Shown here: one piece after another, positions 54,754 through 64,000 of the stretch
Layout of the letters: each line of letters begins with the position of its first letter
Numbering within the stretch: the stretch's first letter is position 1
Assembly (NCBI GenBank): GCA_009760855.2
Contig: WPIO01000029.1
Span: forward strand, 781,501-845,500
Source of the DNA: Cristatella mucedo
Lineage: Eukaryota > Bryozoa > Phylactolaemata > Cristatellidae
Reading direction: 5' to 3'
DNA length: 64,000 nt
Translations under genes and position numbers: made by a program
Notes under the pieces: generated by a model
Seen by the model: the letters and a program-made list of their open reading frames with translations, nothing else
Database searches by the model: none
Told to the model about the DNA's origin: nothing

Positions 54754-56178
54754 ATGGCGCAGTGCGCCGCGTCCTTCGGATCCTGCCTGGGCGACGCGGC
54801 CGACGCTAACGACTCGTGCGGCGGCGACGACGCGTCCGAGATGAGCCTGCGGTCGTTCCATTCGGCTGCCGCGACGTACTACGTCGTGTACGCATGCGCG
54901 GCGGGCGCGCTCAACGCCCTGCTGGCAGCCGTCGTGCTTTCGGCACCGAGCCTGCATGCGCCGCCCAACGCCTTCCTCGTCAGCCTGTGCGCCAACAACG
55001 CGCTGCTGTCCGCGTCCGCCGCCTTTCCCATCGCCGCGTCGGCCTTCGGCCCCCGCGAGCTGACGGCGGACACGGTGCGGCTGCTCGACTTCCTTCAGGT
55101 GGCCACCATGTACGCTTGCAACGCCAACTACTGGCTTACGTTCGCCGCCGTCGGCCGCTACAGGTGCGCTTACTTGCGCAGCAGACGGGACGGCGGCTGC
55201 GGCGGCGGCTGCGGGCCGGCCGAGACGCCCGCCCACCGCTGGCGCAGCGCGCGCGCGGCGATCGGCGTCGCCTGGGGAGTCACCTTGAGCGTCGCGTCGC
55301 TCTACGTCGTGGCGCTCGTTGCCGACGGCTGCCTCGAGGCGAAGGCGCGGCCCGACGGCATCGTCACATTCTACCTGCCGGGAGGCGTCGCCGCAAAACG
55401 CGGCAGCGCGGCTGCGCTCTACATCTGCGTAGTCCTGGCGTCTGCGTGCCTCGTCGGCGCGTGCGTGCTCGTCGTCCTGAAGACGTACGCGGAGTTGCTC
55501 AAGGCGCACGGCATGCTGCCACGCACGGTGCGAAACCGAGTGGCGCCGGCGGCCCAGCGAGGAATGTCGCTAAAAACGATAAGCGGCGGCTGCTCGGCGC
55601 CGTATGACGCAGCTGCCGCCGGCGCCGCGGCGGCGCTCTCGACGACGACGGGCTCCTTCTCCTTCGAGAGCCACTGCAGGGGCTACCGATACGCTTGCGA
55701 CGGTGCGTCCTCGTCCGCGGCGGCCGCCGGCTCGACCCCAGTGGCCGCGACTTCTTTGGACGGCGCCGCCGGACAGGCCGTTGGTCGGCGACTTCGATTC
55801 GCGGTCGCTTTTCACGACATTTCGGCTGCGGCGGCTCCGCCGAGCGGAGCGCAGGCCGACAGCGGAAGCTCACGCGGCGGCTTCGGACGACGACGCAGCC
55901 GCCGCCGCCGGAGGGGCTGCCTCACGGCGGCCACCAAAAACAGCCTCGCGATATGCGTCAGCTACGTCGTCTGCTCGGCGCCATTTCTGGCGTGCTCCAT
56001 TCCGGGCTCGCTGCTGCTGCTCGGCTGCAGGAGCCGAGTTCTGGTCGCTTACGTGGCAGAGGTGCTGTTCTACTTTAGCCCGATCGTCCAGCCTCTGTGG
56101 TACTTGTTCTTTACCCGTCACGTCCGGCGAACGCTGGGCAAAGCTAGTCGCTGCTGGGCCGGCTCAAAGCTGCCTTGA
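54754..56178 (+). CDS. class-A-like G-protein-coupled receptor, intronless
   Basis: A single-exon frame of 474 residues with seven hydrophobic segments at about 40-63, 71-94, 109-133, 166-190, 218-243, 396-423 and 428-451. It has a short N-terminus with an NDS sequon at 19-21 and a third intracellular loop of about 150 residues rich in Ala, Gly, Ser and Arg. Family marks: Asn in TM1 (GALN), Trp in TM4 (VAWG), CSAP at 407-410 in place of CWxP, and QPLWY at 446-450 in place of NPxxY. DRY appears as GRY (134-136), and the usual TM2 Asp position reads ANN. These are the expected places but changed residues, so ligand and coupling cannot be inferred. ATG 54754 was chosen for its GCCGCCGAATGG context; the frame stays open for 229 codons upstream, mostly low-complexity. 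An AATAAA-like ATTAAA follows. Very high GC. Subfamily not recognised. Confidence 0.75.
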   Translation: MAQCAASFGSCLGDAADANDSCGGDDASEMSLRSFHSAAATYYVVYACAAGALNALLAAVVLSAPSLHAPPNAFLVSLCANNALLSASAAFPIAASAFGPRELTADTVRLLDFLQVATMYACNANYWLTFAAVGRYRCAYLRSRRDGGCGGGCGPAETPAHRWRSARAAIGVAWGVTLSVASLYVVALVADGCLEAKARPDGIVTFYLPGGVAAKRGSAAALYICVVLASACLVGACVLVVLKTYAELLKAHGMLPRTVRNRVAPAAQRGMSLKTISGGCSAPYDAAAAGAAAALSTTTGSFSFESHCRGYRYACDGASSSAAAAGSTPVAATSLDGAAGQAVGRRLRFAVAFHDISAAAAPPSGAQADSGSSRGGFGRRRSRRRRRGCLTAATKNSLAICVSYVVCSAPFLACSIPGSLLLLGCRSRVLVAYVAEVLFYFSPIVQPLWYLFFTRHVRRTLGKASRCWAGSKLP

Positions 56179-56437
56179 AGTCTGCCTCGAAGGTCGGCGA
56201 CCTCGAGCAGTGGCCAAATCGCACCTTCCGATCGTCCCACGACAAGCCGATCGAAGGGAGAAAAAAGCGGACAGAAATGCTACTTTTGATCTTCGGTCGA
56301 GTCCAGAGACCTTGCGAATGCTAGGCGTCGTCAGTCGCTGTATTACCGGGCGTGTTGCATTGCCTCTCCTTATAGACAGTCGGAGTCCCACTGTGGCCTA
56401 ACCATCCCCTCGATGTTGTAGATATCGAAAGTTGTGC

Positions 56438-56443
56438 ATTAAA
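56438..56443 (+). terminator. GPCR polyadenylation signal (candidate)
   Basis: An ATTAAA lies 260 nt after the GPCR stop codon. Confidence 0.45.
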
Positions 56444-58283
56444 GTGGATTGAAACGGCAAAAACAAAAATACGATTGGGTCACGCGGCCAGCTACAGCCA
56501 GCGTTCAAGAATGCACGAGCCTTTTCGAGGGCACACATTCCTTTCTAACGGCGGCAGAGATAGCTAGCGAGCCAACAGGCACGGCACAACGGCCGCACTT
56601 AGTGGACACTGCTCTTGATGACAGAGTTTATTTTCACATACAAAAACACCGCGAGTGTATACAAACTGCAGACAGTTCACGCGACAAAAAAATACATTAC
56701 ACCTTCAAAAGGGGGCTTCTCAATAAGGCTCCTAGCCAAATCATGCTAAAAAGAACTTCAAAAAAGTGCCACTTCAGGCTGCAGTGGAGATTTCTTCAGA
56801 TTGTTTCAGGTCTCCTTCAGGAGACGATTGATTATGCAGGGCCGATTAATCGTTCCACCTGAGTAGTTGCAGGAATGTGAAGGTTCTGCCTCACCGCTCA
56901 GCCCCGACTAGGCCAGCAGCGCATGCCCTGCAGCGACAGGGGAAGAAATCAGATCTTTGACAGGTGGCATTCAGTTCTTCCGAATGAACTCCACAGCTAT
57001 GTGCTGCCGGTGCCTAGGGTGCTTCGTGACAAGTAGATCGTACACCTAGCCCCAGGCGTCACAGAAGCTCCAGCCAGCATAAGTGGATACATAGCTGTAT
57101 TTTCCTGAAATGGCATCATTAGGCTCAAAAGGGAAGATAAAAAAGTTGCAGCTCAAAATTGTATGCTGTACAATAGTTAAGTCATGAGTGAAATTAAATA
57201 ATCACGGGTGAAAAATTTGTCAGGAACTCACTAACCACACAAGTAACTACTACTACTAACTACTACTGTCTGATGGGGGACCATTCCACGAAGTGAACTG
57301 GTGGGAATGCTGTGACCTGCTGTCACATGACCGAACCTTCATTTACCAATTGTCCAGATGCCACAATATCCATAGCTCCACGAATTACAAGACAGCAGCA
57401 AGTCAGAGAACGAAGAAAAAAGATCCGGATGATGACACGTGCACAGGTGGAGCCAAGGAGCCACTCTTGTAAGACCCGGCCAAAGATATCTTAACAACAA
57501 GATGCAAGATCTTGGCCTCACCAAGACATCTAGGCTGAAGTAGAAGAACTTGTTGGATTAATGTGTGTAGGTCGAAAATCAGAGGAAGTGTCATGGAACT
57601 CTGAAAAGTTTCTTCACCTGTCAAGGCATCATGATAGGCTCTGCCTCTGCCACAGTGTGATTAGTTTTTTTTGAGGCACCGGGAATCGCTTGTAACCAGA
57701 ATGGCTGTCAAATCTTCACTGACAGCTCACCCAGGAGCCTCAAAGCTCAATAATGAGAGCCAGTGCACTGCCTGTACTCTGGCTCACTCGGTGCATCTCG
57801 AGCTAGTTGCTCGCGATGGCTTGATAGCTCTGTGCATCAAACTATCGAGAACAGCTGCAGCATTCCATCAAGGCAGATAAGGCGCCTTTAAGAGCGATCA
57901 CGGGTTGTTTTTCAGGCGTGCAAAACCACTGGAAAATTCTCAAGCAAGCACGTTCGTTAGTCAGCGAATAAGAAGCAACCATCGTCACCTGGCTCCAACG
58001 CCTACAGGCAACTGCAGAGGCAAAACTGCTCAGCACTCTCCTGCTGGCGAAGTGAAATAGGTTTGCTTCGAACGCCAGCTGCTAAGCAGACGCTTGCGAT
58101 GGAAGCAGAAGTTTGCGCCGGCGAGCGGGTGATCGCCGAGGCAATTCTAGCTGGCTGCACAGCTAGCAGCATTTCCGGCAGGAGCAAATGCCAGCGCGAA
58201 TTCGCGCGCTCAAAATTCTCGACACTCACTCACTCACCGGCTCAAATGAGAGCTACCAGCAAAGACGGGGCACTTCCGTGTAC
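56444..58283. other. intergenic, GPCR to FTCD (tail to tail)
   Basis: An open frame of 137 codons at 56449-56862 shows no recognisable domain and starts at the presumed cleavage site of the GPCR transcript, so it is probably chance. No polyadenylation hexamer for FTCD was recognised close to its stop. Confidence 0.4.
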
Positions 58284-61200
58284 CTAGGCACTCCTTGCCT
58301 GAGCAGCGGCCAGGATGTCCTGACAAGCCTTCTGCGCGATGGCAAGTTCATTCTCGATGTCTTTCTGGTACTGCAAGAGTGCGGTCGAAAGCTGCTGACT
58401 CGGCGTGCCTAGCTGGCAGTGCCCCCCCCCTGCTGGCAGTACAACCTCAGCCGAGTGTGATGCCCCGAGAAACTGGGGCATGCCTCGGCGCATACCTCGG
58501 CCCTCTCCTCTTCGCTAAAGTCCTTGAGATTTATGGTCACGTTATAGAATGCACCCCAAACGGCTGTCTCCAAGGTACGGGCACCCACCTGCAAGTAAGA
58601 TTGAAATAATCTAAACGAATAACACTTGTGGTAATGAAATCCATTCATTTACATAGAATATTCATTCAAGCACAATACCACGACAGCAAAAGGGAAGGCC
58701 ATTTTTAAAATCCACACACATTTTAAGAATAAGGCTGTATAGAACATAACGTATTTAGGTGCATGATGGTGTGGAGGGTTCCGATTATGTCGCCACCTCT
58801 TGTCAATCAATTTTGCAGTCGGCCGTCTCGGTACCAGCTAGCGCTGCTGTCGTATACTAGGGAGTACGGTCAGTTTGGTAAGTGCATGTTGCCAATGCTT
58901 TACAAACAAGGAATTGGCAAGATTGCACATCTTCTTGTGACGAGTGAAGGCTACGTGACATGTCAACCGGCTCAGTATGCCAGCAATAGCGGCTCAAGTT
59001 GAACTGGTGCAGCCGAGGGGCTCTGAAAAAGGTTCTAAGTCCAGAGACCTTTAATCGACGACACCTGCACTGTCCCACAGGAAAGCTAGCTTGATGCCGT
59101 ACTCGCGATCACCGGAAGCCGCTACGATGACCGTAGTTGGCCCGAAAACGGCGAGTCGTCCACTTGCCTACTCGAGCTACGGGGGAGCCTGGCCGCCCCA
59201 GCGACTGAGTGAAACGGCATAAAGCCGACTGGCTATCTGAAACAGCTAAGCTACTCGCCCACTGGATGGTCAATGACTAGTGCTAATTCTAATGGAGTGA
59301 AGAGAGCAAATTTCAGCTCATCGGAATGACAAACGCAGCCTCTTTGTCAGCCAAAGACAGGGCGAGGAGTGCTCAGGAAAGACTGCCCGGGTTGTTGAGC
59401 ACAGTGACGACAGCATCAAGGTTGTGGATCTCCTACCGTTTCAGCATTGGGTTCGCTGCATCTCAGTCCAGGCACAATGGGTCACAATTTTGTTTACCTA
59501 GTGCTTTAGAATATGGGAATCTTGTCTGCCAGAAGTCTTTTGGGTGATACATTTCTCTTATCAGCAGTTAGAGCTAGTCTCTTGACGTAATAGATTGGCA
59601 CATTCAGCCTATGAATCAAACCCTATAGAGGATCCAAAGAGTGACGGACCAGCGCTCGAGAAGCAAACAAAATCTGTCTACTCCTAGCCCCCTGACTCTA
59701 GGACGGTCTCTTCAGACGGATTTGAATAATGTGGATTCGGCAAAGCACGACCCAGCAGATGCCTAACAGCTCTGGCAGGGTGGGCAGCAGAACGGCGACC
59801 TACCTGCAGGTCCGACAAGCACTGGATGTTCCCTATCGCAGCCAGCTTCCGCAGCTGCGGCCACAGCAGGTTGACCTTCTTGGCCACGCTCAGCGGCACG
59901 CCAATGGCATTGTGGAGAGCCTCTCGAGCAGCCTGCTGTTGCCTGAAGCAAGGACGCCACTAAGCAACCGATGCCGAGGAGAGCAGAGAAGCCACAGAAA
60001 GCAACCGCTCTGACGGCCTTCAACAGCCACGCCCGATGCATCAAGTGGCTTTACAAGAGGCCACGCCGGCAGGAGCGATACAGCGGTAGGGACAGTTCCT
60101 TACGTTTTCTTTTCTTCCTCGGTGCTATGAGGTAACTTCTGAGCACTCTGGAAGTACAAGCGAGACACTCAGGGTGTACAAGGCAGCAAGATGCGCGTGG
60201 CATCAGGGTGCAGGTGGCAGCGGGATGTTTGCTTCGGCGATGGTGGAACCTACCATAAAGCTCTCAAAAGCCTCCGAATCAGCATCGACCATGGGCAGCA
60301 GTTCTTTTGCTCCTTTATGGAGAGGAGGCAGGATTGCCCGGATGTCGGCATCCAAATGTTCGAACTTTCTGTTACCGTATGTCAGATGGGCAACCATTGT
60401 GCCGAGCGCAGCACCCTGAAAAATTATGCTCGCAGGTTAAGGTGATGGAAGACATACACTCAAGCGCCGAGGTATTGGTGACCCTTTATTTACAAGGAAT
60501 AATAGGCATTCGACCGTGATGACCGAAGCACAAAGATCAAACGAGCCCAAATAGCGTAATGCCTTTCAATATGGCAATTTCATAAACCAGCATATGCAAC
60601 CGAAAAATAATGAGAGACAGTGTCTCCGCCACTTACATTTAAAAATAAATGGCAGATTCCCCGATTTTACAGCACCTTGTACATGACTGAATTGTTCGTT
60701 GTTGTAGGTACTTGTATCGCCAAACCGGCATGCCTAAGACTATTAAATTGACTGCCTTTACGAAGGACCAAATGTGGGCTTTGCCCCAGCAGGAACTTGG
60801 TAACGTTGCAATTGCTATTCAATTTCGAACTGGTGAGATGCCGGCAAGGTAAAACTCAAAGAAGATGGCTCCATCCGGTATCATCGATAACGTAAAAAGA
60901 CCCGGCGCCTACATGGTACTACATCAGCAAGGATGGACAAATAACGAGTGGATCTCTAGGCATCAATTTCACCCCTTCCAGGATTTCTGCGCAAAGCCTG
61001 TATGCTGCTACTGGGAAGCTAGTTGGTAGGGGTATGACCAGGACTCGACAAGATGAACAAGGTATGTTTGCTTGGGAGCAAAAAAAGAAGCCACTTCTGC
61101 CAGTCAAGTATAAAGTGCCTCGTTTGAAGAGGGCTGGCCATCCAGTCCACAGGCTGCTTCCGAGGAAGAGCAGAGATGACTCAACTGCGACTGCTGCGCC

Positions 61201-63374
61201 ACTGAAGGCTAAATAGCTGGCCACGGTTGCAGCACGTGCGGCCCACGAGCGCGCCAGGCAAGAGCCAAAGGAAGGTCAGCAGCCGCTAGCTACCATCGTC
61301 GGCAAGGCCGCCTGTAGGCAGCAGGTCGCCATGCGCTGGCGCCATATGGCCAATGCACTCTCAGGCTGCCCTCGGTTAGCGACGAAACACCGAAATCCTC
61401 TCCGTGACTTGAAATCGATCGGAAATCAATGGCACCAAGATAAAATTTCGAGTGATTAATGTAGTACACGGTCATTATAATAAGCCCACCACAATTTTTC
61501 TATTGCGGTCGCAGGAAGCAGAAATGTGTCACGCACGTGAAGTGAGTGAGTGCAAGTGAGTTCCCATGCAAATGGACTGCAACAATGCTGGCTATTACAA
61601 AACCACTTGAATCCACCTTAAATCCAAAGGAGTTCGGCTGTGGGAAGCTTAAATTTGGATTGCATCTTAAACTTCACTATCGTTTTATGTGCACCTACCA
61701 AGTTTTGCTCCATTTCACTTGCGAGTTCTCGTGCAATCCGCACCAATCGTCTGAAGTGCAATGCACCGTCAGGGGCCCTGCAGGCGCAGCATTTTATTGC
61801 AATGGCAAGAAATTTTGTGGCTACATTTGAACGATTGCGCAGCCGATTTCTTACGGATTTGCGGTGGATTCAAGTGAATTGCTGTGGATTTCGGTAGTGG
61901 CCAGCGTCTTTGTCAGTGTCAGTGCTATTCCATTTGCATAAACTTTAGTTGGTAGATTAGAACGACCGTGTACAACAATATTCACTCAAAAGTCGAGCCC
62001 ATCTCGCAGCCCATTATGCATCGATTCTTGCTTAATTGTAGTGGATTTCGATTGATTCGTTGCATCCCTTCCCTCAAGAGCAGCCACAGCAACGTGGCTT
62101 AAGAAGAGCTCCCGGTGAGTGAGCGCTCGCAAAGGTGGTCAGACTGAGGAGCCTGGGAGCAAGCTGCTTGGGCTCGTGCAAGCTCGAATGTAGTGCCTCC
62201 GGTGGCCCCGCCTCATCGGCAGCTGGCCACACCACCGCCTGCAGCTGTGAAGGGAGCGCCCTAGTGGCAAAATGCCAGGACGATTTAAAGTCACGAGCGA
62301 TTTAGAGAGCTGGTACGTCAGACGGGGAAGGGGGCTGACAGGCAGATTAGTATTTTGCAAGACAATGAACCGAAGCAACCCATCAAGAAACGGCATAGAT
62401 TCATGGTTGGTGCACCCCAATTGCAGATGCCCCCAAGGTGGCGAAAGAGAGCTGATAAGCATCCAGCACAGACATTAGTGCAGTGTGCCTCCTGACGTAC
62501 TTATAGCACGTGCACCATTAAGCAGGCTGCACTAGGTCCAAAGACTGCTCGATAATAACCTACACTCTTATGTACAGCACCATCACAATATCAAACAACT
62601 CGTCGCAAAGGCTAAACCAAATATGAAAATGCGGCCAGCAACATGTTTTCGAATAGGCACGTGGCCTGCTAATATAAAGTGACACCCCCCTCGCAGCAAA
62701 CATCAGACTTACCAGTGAAGCCAGCAAGGCCGACACTGACCCACCACCAGGACAAGCTGACCTTGAACCGACAGCAGCAACAAACTGCTTCAGAGTCATG
62801 TTGGCCAACTGCTTTCCAGAGTCAAAGTCGATCATGTATCTGTCAACCATAACATATAAGTGTCTCCCTACTGTCGGCAGTCACTCTGGCCAAGCGAAAT
62901 GCAAATGCAGTCGGAAGCCTGCCATTCTGCTCACTCAATAATCTTTTCCTTGGTATTGAATTGGCGCAGAGAATTCAAGCCAAGGCGATCTATGGCCTGT
63001 CATAGAAAATTGAACACCAGGGCTCGCTCCGATGGCTGCTTAGGGATTCATAATCAAATGGGAGATGCAGCACAATGCCAAAGCAGAGGTATACAGAATA
63101 ATGGTGATAGGACATGAGTATAGCACCCACCAAGCAACAAGTTTATTTCTAGGCACTCAACGTGAGCTGAAAAGGAAGCCACTGACAAGATTCGAAGGAT
63201 CCACGACAATGCAAGATCCTGCAGACGGTGGTGATCACCTACCAGCCTCACTTTATGCTCCTCTTCAACCATAAAAAGACTTTCTTTTCGAATGTAAAAG
63301 TCTGCAGCAGCGAGCATAGCTGACTTCGGTACGAGGCCGACAACTTCAGAGCCAACGACACTAAGATTGAGCTC
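58284..63374 (-). CDS. FTCD: formimidoyltransferase-cyclodeaminase, C-terminal eight exons
   Basis: FTCD moves the formimino group of formiminoglutamate to tetrahydrofolate and then releases ammonia to give methenyl-THF, the last step of histidine breakdown. Exons in transcript order: 63374-63243, 62996-62935, 62839-62713, 60415-60254, 60147-60104, 59942-59804, 58588-58496 and 58412-58284. All join in phase to 295 codons and TAG. The first exon holds the end of the transferase half (LNLSVVGSEVVGLVPKSAML, then EEEHKVRL). Then come the linker (LNSLRQFNTKEKIIE) and the cyclodeaminase domain with SRSACPGGGSVSALLASL, GAALGTMVAHLTYGNRKF, PMVDADSEAFESF, QCLSDLQVGARTLETAVWGA and FYNVTINLKDF. The N-terminal formimidoyltransferase part lies beyond the right edge. 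The last exon has three possible in-phase acceptors (58412 is the longest). The 2.3 kb intron from 60416 to 62712 contains an unrecognised + strand frame. Confidence 0.96.
60712..61216 (+). other. unrecognised coding-like segments in FTCD intron
   Basis: A frame after a TAG acceptor-like site (about 60710) reads YLYRQTGMPKTIKLTAF and ALPQQELGNVAIAIQFRT, then meets a GTGAGA donor-like site at about 60832. A second frame from about 60900 reads PTWYYISKDGQITSGSLG, FTPSRISAQSLYAATGK and a basic C-terminus ending at TAA 61214-61216. If a 67-bp intron is assumed, the two join in phase. No family was recognised. It could be a small nested gene, a retrocopy remnant or a transposon piece. Confidence 0.3.
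61602..61882. repeat. short inverted repeat, possible foldback element
   Basis: CACTTGAATCCACC at about 61606-61619 is repeated in complement (ggtggattcaagtg) at about 61863-61876, with a further partial match to the following aaatcc. The interior is unrecognised. Confidence 0.45.
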
Positions 63375-63829
63375 CTGGATGGAAAGAAAATTAGCATGGG
63401 CGGCACATGCTATCAGCTCAGCTATCAGTGCATGCAGCGATTCCGATCAGACTTATAGCTAAGCAGCAACAGGGTCAGGCACTCGATAGGATCTGCTTCT
63501 GGCGCCACATATATACAAAAAATCGCAGCAAATGACAGTCGGTACATCGGCTAGCATGCGTCAAGTAAGCAGAAAACATGAGTCATTTAGAACCCCAATA
63601 CAAGAGATGCACAAGCACTGCCTTTGACATTTTCACCATTTGTTATGACGGCCCATTTGCCACTACATTCACTGTCAACCGAGTGTCATACATTGCTGCA
63701 GCTAGTGTTTGACTGGCCATCAATGCATCGATCAGCTGCAATGTTTATAATTATCTGTAGCTTAACATAACCAGAGTGACACTAAAATGTGAACATATAC
63801 ACGAAAACAAAAAACCCTTACGATAGAGG
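63375..63829. other. FTCD intron, no feature recognised
   Basis: Sequence upstream of the first visible FTCD exon. No exon with splice signals and FTCD-like protein was seen. Confidence 0.5.
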
Positions 63830-63990
63830 TGGTTGGTTTGGCCTAGGGGTAAAGGTGCTTGCCTTTATCGACCGAGGTCAAGGTGAATATACTTGATGAA
63901 CCACAACGTGGGATCGAGCCTTGGGGCATATGTGAAGCACCTAGATAGAGAATAAGTTCTCTTAGGGTGCTATACAAATGAATTATATAT
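63830..63990 (+). repeat. SINE family B, copy 3
   Basis: tRNA-like head (tttggcctaggggtaaaggt, gcttgcctttatcgaccgag), B box gggatcgagcc, then gcatatgtgaagcacctaga and tagagaataagttctcttag, gtgctatacaaatgaattat. This is the best-preserved family B copy. Its last 60 bases match the LINE 3' tail. Confidence 0.8.
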
Positions 63991-64000
63991 ACTGATATTT

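Noticed and set aside
54670-55607. Long open frames overlapping the GPCR gene (reverse strand 54670-55509 and another + frame 54816-55607).
   Set aside because: In very GC-rich DNA stop codons are rare. These frames are Arg/Ala-rich shadows without domains, while the GPCR frame has seven hydrophobic segments.
56449-56862. A 137-codon open frame after the GPCR gene.
   Set aside because: No recognisable motif or codon pattern. It begins just after a polyadenylation signal and looks like chance.

Overview
The window is animal (metazoan) nuclear DNA, almost certainly from an invertebrate. The genes are split by GT-AG introns. Six protein-coding loci can be read: a polypeptide GalNAc-transferase, the spliceosomal kinase PRPF4B, the Atg8-family protein GABARAPL2/GATE-16, the nucleolar protein CCDC86, a class-A-like GPCR and formimidoyltransferase-cyclodeaminase (FTCD). 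The species cannot be fixed from the sequence. The repeat load (tRNA-derived SINEs, L2/CR1-like LINEs, hAT MITEs, a Tc1 relic, long dinucleotide tracts) fits a repeat-rich invertebrate genome. Layout: 0-3.3 kb, non-coding with one SINE. 3.3-9.0 kb (+), the 3' seven exons of GALNT; its 5' exons lie before the window. 11.0-24.2 kb (-), a complete PRPF4B in 11 coding exons (1245 codons), with a very large RS-rich exon 2 and SINE and Tc1 relics in its introns. 24.39-34.33 kb (+), a complete GABARAPL2 (117 aa), head to head with PRPF4B across about 230 bp; its 9.2 kb second intron is packed with LINE and SINE debris. 35.4-43.8 kb (+), CCDC86 in four exons (145 aa), with introns holding nested LINEs and an intact hAT MITE. 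44-52 kb, gene-free and repeat-rich: a TC tract, a 57-bp minisatellite, inverted MITEs, a second hAT MITE and an antisense LINE. 52-56.5 kb, a strongly GC- and CpG-rich island with a candidate LTR, a SINE and an intronless GPCR gene (474 aa). 58.3-63.4 kb (-), the last eight exons of FTCD, convergent with the GPCR gene; its 5' exons lie beyond the right edge. The genes are unrelated housekeeping or signalling functions: secretory-pathway O-glycosylation, splicing kinase, autophagy, nucleolar ribosome biogenesis, histidine/folate catabolism and signalling. They do not form one pathway. The only arrangement that suggests shared regulation is the PRPF4B-GABARAPL2 divergent pair. The strongest observations are the divergent promoter, the GPCR with altered hallmark motifs, a tRNA-SINE family whose 3' tail matches the resident LINE family, a 57-bp minisatellite grown inside a dispersed repeat, two hAT MITEs with perfect 8-bp target duplications, and a nested LINE insertion. 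I see no convincing multi-gene novel system.
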